Assembly (NCBI GenBank): GCA_003343705.1
Contig: QAKR01000007.1
Span: 1 to 40,539, forward strand
DNA: 40,539 bases
Direction of reading: 5' to 3'
From: Clostridiales bacterium
GTDB taxonomy: Bacteria; Bacillota; Clostridia; Oscillospirales; UBA644
The notes under the pieces were generated by a model. That model did no database searches and was not told the DNA's origin. It was given only the letters and a program-made list of their open reading frames with translations. Position 1 is the stretch's first letter; each line of letters opens with the position of its first letter. The position numbers were made by a program, and so were the translations under genes. Of the stretch, positions 8,332 to 15,100 are shown one piece after another.

Positions 8332-10107
8332 ATGAAAAAGAGAGTTATTTTCTTTACGCTAATTATTTCTTTAATAGCAACGTTGAGTTTTTCTTTGGCT
8401 GCACAGTCTTTACCGGGGGATGCAAATCTTGACCAAAAAGTAACTACAACAGATGCCCGTTATGTTTTACAAGCAGCAGTGAAAAACCGAGTGTTAACTG
8501 GTGAAGCGTTTACCAATGCAGATTTTGACAATGACGGGAATATTTCAACTACAGACGCACGAAAAACACTGGAAACAGCTCTTACATGTTCTTATATTGA
8601 AATAAAATCAATGCCTGATAAAACTACTTATTATGTTGGAGATCTGTTTATTCCGACCGGGGCAACAATAACGTATACAAATTCAGGTGTTCAACAAGAG
8701 GTGTTAGTTTCAGCCTCTTTAATTTCCGGTTTTGACAGCTCAACTCCGGGTTTAAAAACAGTAACGGTAACATATCAGGGATGTACGGCTAAGTTTAATA
8801 TTAATGTTGTAGAAAAAACAACAGTGTTTAAGCTTAACGGAATTTTTAACCATAATATGGTCTTACAACGCCAAAGTACCGTTCCGGTATATGGCCTTGC
8901 ATCAGACGGAATTACTGTAACAGTAGATTTTAACGGGCAAGTAAAAAGTTGTATTTCTTCCGGCGGTAAATGGCGTATTGACTTAGATTCAATGGAGGCA
9001 AATTCTGTAGGCGCACAGCTTACAGTAACAACTTCATCAGGTGAAAAAGCGCAGTATAATAATATCTTAGTGGGCGATGTTTGGCTTTGTTCTGGTCAAT
9101 CAAACATGTATTGGCGGGTTCAAGATATTCCAAACAGTACTGAAAAACTGAAAATACAACGTGCTGCTTCTAACACTAATATACGCTCGTTTTGGGCAAA
9201 TCAAGTTTCCGCTACAACTCCGCAAAATGATATTGAGCGGCAACTCTGGAAGATTAGTTCTTCAAGTGGTGTTCTAGACCAAAGTGCATATGCAATTTCG
9301 TTTGCGCAGGGACTGCAGGAGACTTTAGGAATTCCCATTGGTATTGCAACTCTTTGCCAAGGATCGACTTCTATTACAAGTTGGATTGAAGGCGGAAATT
9401 ATTATAACGCAATGATAGCGTCTGTTATGCCGTTTAAGTTTAAAGGCGTTTTGTGGTGGCAGGGAGAAACAGACTGTCTAAAAGACGCAAATTTCGAAAC
9501 AAATTATCCTAAGTATTTTACCTCTATGGTGAATTCTTGGCGCAGTGGGTTTGAAAACCCTGTGATGCCGTTTTTACAAACTCAAATTGCAAATTATGCC
9601 GTTGATAATGATACGACAAGTTTTGGTTCATGGGTTCAGATGCAGCATTTACAGCCTAGAATGATAGATGAAAATAATAAAATATATACAGTTTGTAATT
9701 TTGATAATTTTGATAGCTTATCAAACATACACCCTAATGAAAAAAAAGCAGCCGGCACACGTGCTGCAAATCTTGCCCTTGAGAAGGTATACGGGCTTGA
9801 CGTTTACGGGGCTGCTCCCAGGTTTTTAAAAGCAGAAAAAACTGCAAATGGAGTTCTAGTTACTTTTACCGATGTTCATGATGGCTTAACTGCAAACACT
9901 TCTCTCGGAACGAAATTTTCAGCCTGCGGATCTAATGGTGTGTTTGTAAATGTATCTTATTCAATAGTATCAGCCAATCAAATTTTACTTAATACTAATT
10001 CAATCACAAACGTAAAGACTATCCGATATATCAGCAATTCTGCAACAGCTCCGGTTATTTTCGGCGGAGGAGTGCCGCTGTTTGGGTTTAGTTATTCGTT
10101 TTATTAA
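8332..10107 (+). CDS. Secreted dockerin-bearing sialate O-acetylesterase-like protein
   Basis: The 591-residue protein begins with a signal peptide (MKKRVIFFTLIISLIATLSF). Residues about 27-85 form a type I dockerin with two complete 12-residue calcium loops (GDANLDQKVTTTD and DFDNDGNISTTD). A bacterial Ig-like domain follows (about 88-160), then the SGNH-type esterase domain (about 165-590). The latter has nucleophile Ser257 in CSGQSNM, the WWQGETD block, and His467 in NIHP, all characteristic of the sialate O-acetylesterase family. It would remove O-acetyl groups from glycans outside the cell, attached through dockerin to a cohesin partner. The ribosome site GGAGG lies inside the end of the preceding gene. 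A 14-bp terminator hairpin follows. The substrate could be sialic acid or acetylated xylan; sequence alone does not decide. Confidence 0.9.
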   Translation: MKKRVIFFTLIISLIATLSFSLAAQSLPGDANLDQKVTTTDARYVLQAAVKNRVLTGEAFTNADFDNDGNISTTDARKTLETALTCSYIEIKSMPDKTTYYVGDLFIPTGATITYTNSGVQQEVLVSASLISGFDSSTPGLKTVTVTYQGCTAKFNINVVEKTTVFKLNGIFNHNMVLQRQSTVPVYGLASDGITVTVDFNGQVKSCISSGGKWRIDLDSMEANSVGAQLTVTTSSGEKAQYNNILVGDVWLCSGQSNMYWRVQDIPNSTEKLKIQRAASNTNIRSFWANQVSATTPQNDIERQLWKISSSSGVLDQSAYAISFAQGLQETLGIPIGIATLCQGSTSITSWIEGGNYYNAMIASVMPFKFKGVLWWQGETDCLKDANFETNYPKYFTSMVNSWRSGFENPVMPFLQTQIANYAVDNDTTSFGSWVQMQHLQPRMIDENNKIYTVCNFDNFDSLSNIHPNEKKAAGTRAANLALEKVYGLDVYGAAPRFLKAEKTANGVLVTFTDVHDGLTANTSLGTKFSACGSNGVFVNVSYSIVSANQILLNTNSITNVKTIRYISNSATAPVIFGGGVPLFGFSYSFY

Positions 10108-10135
10108 TTTGTTATAAAGAGCTTTATTATACAAA

Positions 10136-10168
10136 AAGCCCGCGCACCGACAAACGGTGCGCGGGCTT
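10136..10168 (-). terminator. Hairpin terminator between convergent genes
   Basis: A perfect 14-bp GC-rich stem (10136-10149 with 10155-10168; AAGCCCGCGCACCG arm) closes the loop ACAAA. On the minus strand it is followed by a TTTTTGT tract, so it mainly serves the lipoprotein gene ending at 10184. It can also stop read-through from the esterase gene. Confidence 0.85.
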
Positions 10169-10183
10169 GAATATTCGGAATGT

Positions 10184-11296
10184 TTAATTTTCGATACGGT
10201 TATATTTTGCCAGATTACCTTCCCCGCCAAACATGTTTTGTAGATCCCAAGCAACTTGCAGCGGGATATATGACCCTGTTTGCGAATCAGTGTTGAAAAT
10301 CCCAAAACTATTACCTGTTAAAACGTGGCTTGTCATACAATATACCATCATTCCGTCAACAAAAGGAAGCTCATTTCTTGTTTGATCATACATTTGTTCC
10401 CAAAAATCGCTGTCACCACCGCCTTGAAATCCTGTTTCGGTAAATATTACACGGCGCCCGGCATCTCCCTTTTTTTCACATGTTTTATATATTGCTTTTT
10501 GTAATTTTGCCCACATGGGGGCAGTATATCCCGGCTGTACATAGGGATGCCAGGCAGCAATATTAAAATAACTATCAACATCAGTTGGCCCGTACTCGCC
10601 GCTTTGTATATAATCATAAATAAGGTTAAAACATTTTTCAAGGTTTGGGAGCGGAGCCAGTGCAGGCATAACAATAACGGCTTTAGGGTTAACTTTCTTT
10701 ATTGCTCGTGCAGCCCTGTACATCATATCTACATTGATTGCCATACTTTCCTGAATTGGGAAATTCGCATTATCTTTTTTATGGAACCATAATGTTTGAT
10801 TCGGTTCGTTACCTGTTTGCCAATATGTTACAAGAGGGAACTTATTTGCCATATTCTCCCACATTACTTCATAATCATTCAAGAATCGCATGTAATCAGA
10901 GCCCTCAGTAAAATCCCTTTCCGGTAAAAACATATCGCTAGGGCTTTGTTCTTGCACATCTGGAGGTAAAAACCAGGTGGAATTTACAGCTAGAATTTTT
11001 ATACCGGCATCATTTAAAGCTTTAATTTGTGCTTGTCTTGCCAAAGCTTTTTCTTCAATAAAAGTAGTATTATCACTCATTACAAGATTGTTATTAAGTG
11101 CAACACGCACAACTTTTACACCCAGCATTTTTAAAAGCTCTACAGCTTCATCTGGATTAAGTTTTTCCCATTCCATATCCTGAAAATCCGCATGTATACC
11201 GTAAAGCCAGCGATCATATCTTTTTACTGAGCAAGAAGTCATAACCCCCACAGATAGACACATAATAAGTAAAAGTGATAATATTTTAATTTTCAT
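10184..11296 (-). CDS. Lipoprotein with a glycoside hydrolase-like TIM barrel
   Basis: The 370-residue protein starts with a lipoprotein signal peptide ending in VMTSC, with Cys22 as lipid anchor, so it is probably on the outer face of the membrane. The rest reads as a clan GH-A (beta/alpha)8 barrel: Glu164 in TGNEPNQ after strand 4 fits the acid/base, and Glu287 in IFTETGFQ at strand 7 fits the nucleophile. AAWHPYVQPGY resembles the strand-6 region. GH5, GH39 and related families share this pattern, and I cannot assign one. The start ATG has AAGGAAA upstream and a strong promoter at 11322-11350. It faces the dockerin esterase convergently; both act on extracellular glycans. Confidence 0.75.
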   Translation of the reverse strand: MKIKILSLLLIMCLSVGVMTSCSVKRYDRWLYGIHADFQDMEWEKLNPDEAVELLKMLGVKVVRVALNNNLVMSDNTTFIEEKALARQAQIKALNDAGIKILAVNSTWFLPPDVQEQSPSDMFLPERDFTEGSDYMRFLNDYEVMWENMANKFPLVTYWQTGNEPNQTLWFHKKDNANFPIQESMAINVDMMYRAARAIKKVNPKAVIVMPALAPLPNLEKCFNLIYDYIQSGEYGPTDVDSYFNIAAWHPYVQPGYTAPMWAKLQKAIYKTCEKKGDAGRRVIFTETGFQGGGDSDFWEQMYDQTRNELPFVDGMMVYCMTSHVLTGNSFGIFNTDSQTGSYIPLQVAWDLQNMFGGEGNLAKYNRIEN

Positions 11297-11321
11297 TATT
11301 TAGTTTCCTTATTTTTTTAGT

Positions 11322-11350
11322 AGTATAACATATTTAACAAATATTGTCAA
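11322..11350 (-). promoter_or_regulatory. Promoter of the glycoside hydrolase-like lipoprotein gene
   Basis: On the minus strand TTGACA (11350-11345) and TATACT (11327-11322) are spaced by 17 bases. The ATG at 11296 lies 25 bases downstream of the -10 box. Confidence 0.8.
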
Positions 11351-11373
11351 TATTATGTAATTAAAAATAGGTA

Positions 11374-12528
11374 TCATGATCTTTTTCTTATTTTTTTACT
11401 TGTTACTTCTGAAATTATTAGAAATAACGAAAGTAAAAAAACAGAAACGGCTGAACAAAGCGCAAATAATGCAGAAGGCGAGAGTGCAGATACACCTGAT
11501 GCGGAATAGTTAACAAAAACGTCTTTACCTGCAGGAAGGGTGAAAAACATAGAAAATAAAAATGTAATTGCTGTTGAAAATGCAGTTTGCATGAGTTTTC
11601 CGTAAAAGTAAGGGCGAGTTGAAAGACCGCTTTCATATACAAATGAAAGAACTTGGCAATGAACTGAGAGCCCTGCCCAGCCTAAAAGCGCACCGGTTAA
11701 AGTTAAACCTTGAACAAGCGGAGTTCCGTTTCCCAAAGAAGAAATTCCCGTTGTCATTTCAAAAAAACCGGAAAGAATGTCTGCTGTTGTTTTTTCTGAT
11801 AATACAGGAAAAATTTTTGATAAAAAAGATGCGCAGGTTCCTATAAAACCAAATGATTGTAAAAGTGCAACAATAACGGCAAAAAATATTATAAATGCAC
11901 AAATTGGAACCATGCTTTTCGCTCCTCCGCCTACTGCGGAATAAAATGATTTTAAAAGGGGAGATCTTCTTTCAGAAAAAACTGCGTATGTTTTTGGAGG
12001 ATGGTCATGCCTTTTCCATAAATGACCGAAAATCATCCCTGTTAATATTGCTGAAATAGCTTGAGATCCCCATAATATCCACCCTGCTTCTGAGCTTTGC
12101 CATATTCCTACGCCTACTGTTCCTAAAATAAAAAATGGACCTGCGTTATTACAAAAAGCCAGAACACGCTCAGCTTCAGATTTTGTGCATAACCCTCGTT
12201 CATAAAGAGAAACAGCTGTTTTAGCTCCTACGGGGAATCCGGATAATAATCCTAAAACAAATGCAGCAGCACAAGAACCCGAAACGTTAAATAGCGGTCT
12301 CATAATTTTCCCCAGCGGTTTTTGAGTTTTTTCACAAACGCCTGATGATATAAACATTGATGAAAAAACAAAAAACGGGAAAAGAGACGGGATAATAACA
12401 TTCGTGCATAAGTCAATAGCTTTTTTTGCAGCGCTCAAGCATTCGGACGTAAAAATTAAAAGTCCAATAAAACCTATTAGTGTTATAAAAAAGGATAAAT
12501 ATCCTACAATTTTATTTTTCTTCAACAT
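11374..12528 (-). CDS. YlbJ-like sporulation integral membrane protein (nucleoside-recognition/Gate domains)
   Basis: This 384-residue protein has about 8-10 hydrophobic segments. It carries the family blocks SLFPFFVFSSMF, GFPVGAKTAVSLYERG and FCNNAGPFFILGTVG, which correspond to the paired Gate (nucleoside-recognition) domains of YlbJ. In Bacillus subtilis ylbJ is sigma-E controlled and needed for heat-resistant spores; its transport substrate is not known. Its presence suggests an endospore-forming lineage, though Gate-domain proteins also occur in non-sporulating relatives. The ATG at 12528 has GGGGGA 7 bases upstream. I saw no convincing sigma-A promoter ahead of it, compatible with a sporulation sigma factor but not evidence for one. 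It is read in the same direction as the lipoprotein gene downstream, which has its own promoter. Confidence 0.8.
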   Translation of the reverse strand: MLKKNKIVGYLSFFITLIGFIGLLIFTSECLSAAKKAIDLCTNVIIPSLFPFFVFSSMFISSGVCEKTQKPLGKIMRPLFNVSGSCAAAFVLGLLSGFPVGAKTAVSLYERGLCTKSEAERVLAFCNNAGPFFILGTVGVGIWQSSEAGWILWGSQAISAILTGMIFGHLWKRHDHPPKTYAVFSERRSPLLKSFYSAVGGGAKSMVPICAFIIFFAVIVALLQSFGFIGTCASFLSKIFPVLSEKTTADILSGFFEMTTGISSLGNGTPLVQGLTLTGALLGWAGLSVHCQVLSFVYESGLSTRPYFYGKLMQTAFSTAITFLFSMFFTLPAGKDVFVNYSASGVSALSPSALFALCSAVSVFLLSLFLIISEVTSKKIRKRS

Positions 12529-12598
12529 AAAATCCCCCTATTGATTTTATGCGATATTTATCAGTAAAAATGCCATAAAAAATTATTTTATAAAAGTG

Positions 12599-12627
12599 TG
12601 GACATTTTTAACAAAATATGATATACT
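12599..12627 (+). promoter_or_regulatory. Promoter of the permease-reductase pair
   Basis: TGGACA (12599-12604) and TATACT (12622-12627) are 17 bases apart, with TGA immediately before the -10 box (extended -10). The coding start follows 56 bases later. Confidence 0.7.
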
Positions 12628-12683
12628 TTAACTATATAAATGTACATTTAAAATCTCGATTGAAATTAAAGGAGGATTTATAA

Positions 12684-13916
12684 TTGGACAAAAAGATGTT
12701 CAAAAGCATATTGCTACTGGCGATATTAAGTATACTTGTGGTGGCTTGTCTTATTCGTATAGATTTAGTTCTCACCACGGTTTCTTTTGTTGTGGGGTTG
12801 TTTACTCCTCTTTTTATCGGCATGGGAATTGCTCTTGTTCTGAGCCGTCCGTATAAATCTGTTAGGCGCTCTTTTGCCAAAATAATTAAAAAAGATGAAA
12901 CATCAGGACTTGTCAAAGCTGTTTCAATAATGCTGGTATATTTATTTACTTTAGCTGTTATTGCTCTTTTACTTTTATTTATCTTACCTGAAATAATGAA
13001 GAGTATAACCGAAATAATAAATAAGTATCCTGTTTATCTTGAGGGATTTAAAGGATTTTTAGCAAACCTTGAGATACGGTTTGGTATTCAAATGTCTTTA
13101 TTTGATAAGCTTGTTGAAGCCCTTGCCTCATGGTTTGATAAGCTTGCGGCCAGCGGCACAGAGGGGCTTGTTCAAACACTACTTGATGCGTTCCCTCAAA
13201 TATTCAGTATTACAAAAAGCATTGCGGGTACTGTTACAAATACATTAATCGGGTTTGCTATGTCAATTTACCTGCTTGCTTCAAGAGAATTTTTAATACG
13301 AAATATTAAACGTGTGACATATGCTTTTATGCCCTCAAAAGCAGCTACACGTGCTTGTGAAATCACTTCACTTACAACCGATACATTTACAAAATATATA
13401 TCAGGGCAGTTGCTCGATGCTGTAATAGTAGGAACAATTTGTTTTATAGGGCTTTCAATTTTCGGATTTCCGTATGCAGGGCTTATTAGTCTTATTGTTG
13501 CAACAACAAACATAATTCCCTTTTTTGGTCCATTTTTGGGCGCAATTCCGTCAGCCATACTTTTACTTGCAATTGATCCCAAATGGGCATTCTTCTTTGT
13601 TATATTCATTGTAATTGTACAGCAAGTTGACGGTAATATTATCGTACCTCGAATAATAGGAGACAGAACCGGAATTCCTTCATTGTTGGTAATGCTTTCA
13701 ATTATTATAGCGGGGGGTATATTTGGAATTATCGGTATGCTTATAGGTGTGCCGACTGCTGCGGTTATTTATAAAGTTGTAAAGCGTTATACTACGCAAA
13801 ACCTTAGAGATAAAGACCTTGATAACGCTTGTTTTGATCCATATGACAATAATCATTATGAACAGTTGCCTAAGCCTGAAAGTAAATTAAAAAAATTCTT
13901 TACACGGAGAAAATAA
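12684..13916 (+). CDS. AI-2E family (UPF0118) transporter
   Basis: The 410-residue membrane protein has the typical layout: two N-terminal helices, a third near residues 75-95, a soluble middle segment (about 105-180), and a block of C-terminal helices. The signature region NIIPFFGPFLGAIPSAILLL and the later QQVDGNIIVPRIIGDRTGIPSLLV identify the family. Members include the proposed AI-2 exporter TqsA and sodium/proton antiporters, so the substrate is open. Translation starts at TTG 12684, chosen because AAAGGAGG is correctly spaced and no ATG lies nearby. A charged tail of about 50 residues ends the protein. Its TAA overlaps the ATG of the reductase gene by one base. Confidence 0.9.
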   Translation: MDKKMFKSILLLAILSILVVACLIRIDLVLTTVSFVVGLFTPLFIGMGIALVLSRPYKSVRRSFAKIIKKDETSGLVKAVSIMLVYLFTLAVIALLLLFILPEIMKSITEIINKYPVYLEGFKGFLANLEIRFGIQMSLFDKLVEALASWFDKLAASGTEGLVQTLLDAFPQIFSITKSIAGTVTNTLIGFAMSIYLLASREFLIRNIKRVTYAFMPSKAATRACEITSLTTDTFTKYISGQLLDAVIVGTICFIGLSIFGFPYAGLISLIVATTNIIPFFGPFLGAIPSAILLLAIDPKWAFFFVIFIVIVQQVDGNIIVPRIIGDRTGIPSLLVMLSIIIAGGIFGIIGMLIGVPTAAVIYKVVKRYTTQNLRDKDLDNACFDPYDNNHYEQLPKPESKLKKFFTRRK

Positions 13917-14632
13917 TGATGAAAACCGTGTTAGTAACAGGAGCTGCTCGGGGAATTGGCCGTGCTACAGCAGAGGCTTTTTCAAAAGCAGGATATAATG
14001 TTGTTATAAATTATTATAAATCAAAAACAGAAGCGCTTTCACTTGCAAAAAGCTTGAAAAACGCAGTTGCTATTGAAGCAAATATTTGCGACTGCGGTGA
14101 GATTGAAATTATGTTTAATACAGCAAGAGCTATTTTCGGTGGGATTGATGTACTTGTTAATAATGCGGGAATAGCCCTGCAAAAACAAATAAATGACACA
14201 ACTACAGAAGATTATGATAGCGTTTTTAATACAAATATGCGTGGGGCTTTTTTCTGTACGCAAGCGGCTTTGCCGTATATGATAAATAAAAAAAGCGGTG
14301 CCATTATAAATATATCTTCTATGTGGGCAAAAACAGGTGCGTCTTGTGAAGTTATTTATTCTGCTTCTAAGGCTGCCCTGGAAGGTTTTACAAAAGCTCT
14401 TGCAAAAGAACTAGGTCCTTCCGGAATTCGTGTAAATTCCGTTGCACCAGGATATATAGATACAGATATGAATAAAAATATTCCGCCGGAAATCGCAAAA
14501 AGCTTTGCAGATGAAACTCCTCTTTCACGTTTAGGAACACCGGTGGATGTAGCAAAAGCTGTTTTATTTTTAGCTGATGAAAATTCTTTTATTACAGGGC
14601 AAATAATCGGTGTTGACGGTGGCCTTGTTTAA
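13916..14632 (+). CDS. FabG-like short-chain dehydrogenase/reductase
   Basis: The protein has 238 residues, the standard classical SDR size. Visible signatures are the cofactor motif TGAARGIG (residues 8-15), NNAG (82-85), the catalytic triad Ser135, Tyr148, Lys152, and the C-terminal INxxD-like end GQIIGVDGGL. It resembles 3-oxoacyl-ACP reductase FabG, which reduces beta-ketoacyl-ACP with NADPH. It is not beside other fatty-acid synthesis genes, so it may be a paralogue acting on another carbonyl. The ATG overlaps the stop of the permease gene (TAATG), so the two are translated together. A second ATG three bases on is equally well placed relative to GGAG. Confidence 0.85.
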   Translation: MMKTVLVTGAARGIGRATAEAFSKAGYNVVINYYKSKTEALSLAKSLKNAVAIEANICDCGEIEIMFNTARAIFGGIDVLVNNAGIALQKQINDTTTEDYDSVFNTNMRGAFFCTQAALPYMINKKSGAIINISSMWAKTGASCEVIYSASKAALEGFTKALAKELGPSGIRVNSVAPGYIDTDMNKNIPPEIAKSFADETPLSRLGTPVDVAKAVLFLADENSFITGQIIGVDGGLV

Positions 14633-14691
14633 TTAAAACATTATAAATAACGTATAATTTAATAAAACCCTGGTAAAATGAACAAATAAAC

Positions 14692-14728
14692 ATCCTCTTC
14701 TAGTACATACAAGATACTATAAGAGGAT
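14692..14728. terminator. Imperfect hairpin, likely terminator, downstream of the reductase gene
   Basis: A 14-bp stem with one mismatch (14692-14705 with 14715-14728) closes a 9-base loop. On the plus strand it is followed by TTACTTTTTC, fitting a terminator for the permease-reductase operon 60 bases downstream of its stop. On the minus strand it is followed by GTTTATTTGTTC, so it could also end the candidate RNA at 14777-14961. Confidence 0.55.
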
Positions 14729-14776
14729 TTACTTTTTCAAAATAATCAAGATGCTTATTAATACTAAACACCAATT

Positions 14777-14961
14777 AAGAAGATAACATCTTTGTGGTAT
14801 TGCTTTTTCTTCTGTTTCATATGTCGGTGTTATCCTACTTGCCGGGCGACAGGCCATCTGGGTCGTCTGCCTTGACAGGCAAAAACTATCCTCTTAAGTT
14901 TTATCACTATCTCAATCGGTGCTCAGTAAAACATTACGTCTTCTGTTCGGTATTACTTCTT
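14777..14961 (-). ncRNA. Candidate structured non-coding RNA
   Basis: The 468-base gap between 14633 and 15100 contains a compact GC-rich island (28 of 40 bases at 14841-14880 are G or C) in an otherwise very AT-rich gap. Several nested complementary arms are present on the minus strand: AAGAAG/CTTCTT closing the domain (14961-14956 with 14782-14777), GTTTTA/TAAAAC (14932-14927 with 14903-14898), TTGCC/GGCAA (14882-14878 with 14843-14839), and a 9-bp arm (14836-14828 with 14788-14780) that competes with the closing arm for three bases. The 9-bp arm contains a G-U pair only if read on the minus strand; on the plus strand it is an A-C mismatch. TATAAT at 14975-14970 is a possible -10 box, with a poor -35. 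I do not recognise the RNA family. Confidence 0.4.
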
Positions 14962-15031
14962 TTCACGGTATTATATTTAAATATATAATAAAAACTAAAA
15001 TTGTTTGTTTACGAAAAAATTGTTAAGTATA

Positions 15032-15060
15032 TTGACAATGTTTATTTTTGTTATTATAAT
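15032..15060 (+). promoter_or_regulatory. Promoter of the ABC exporter gene
   Basis: TTGACA (15032-15037) and TATAAT (15055-15060) are perfect consensus hexamers at the ideal spacing of 17 bases. So strong a promoter normally needs repression, which fits the operator just downstream. Confidence 0.85.
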
Positions 15061-15065
15061 TAATG

Positions 15066-15081
15066 TTAGTTAACTAACTAA
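15066..15081 (+). promoter_or_regulatory. MarR-type operator at the ABC exporter promoter
   Basis: TTAGTTAACTAACTAA includes the perfect 12-bp palindrome TTAGTTAACTAA and covers the expected transcription start. It differs at one position from the element at 382-397 in front of the marR gene. Spacing to the -10 box is nearly the same in both promoters (5 bases after TATAAT here, overlapping by one base at marR). Confidence 0.65.
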
Positions 15082-15100
15082 ATATTAAGAGGTGATATAT

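Noticed and set aside
14794..14988. A 64-residue open frame on the plus strand in the gap before the ABC exporter
   Set aside because: It has no ribosome site and its residues look like translated structured RNA; the complementary arms on the opposite strand explain the region better.
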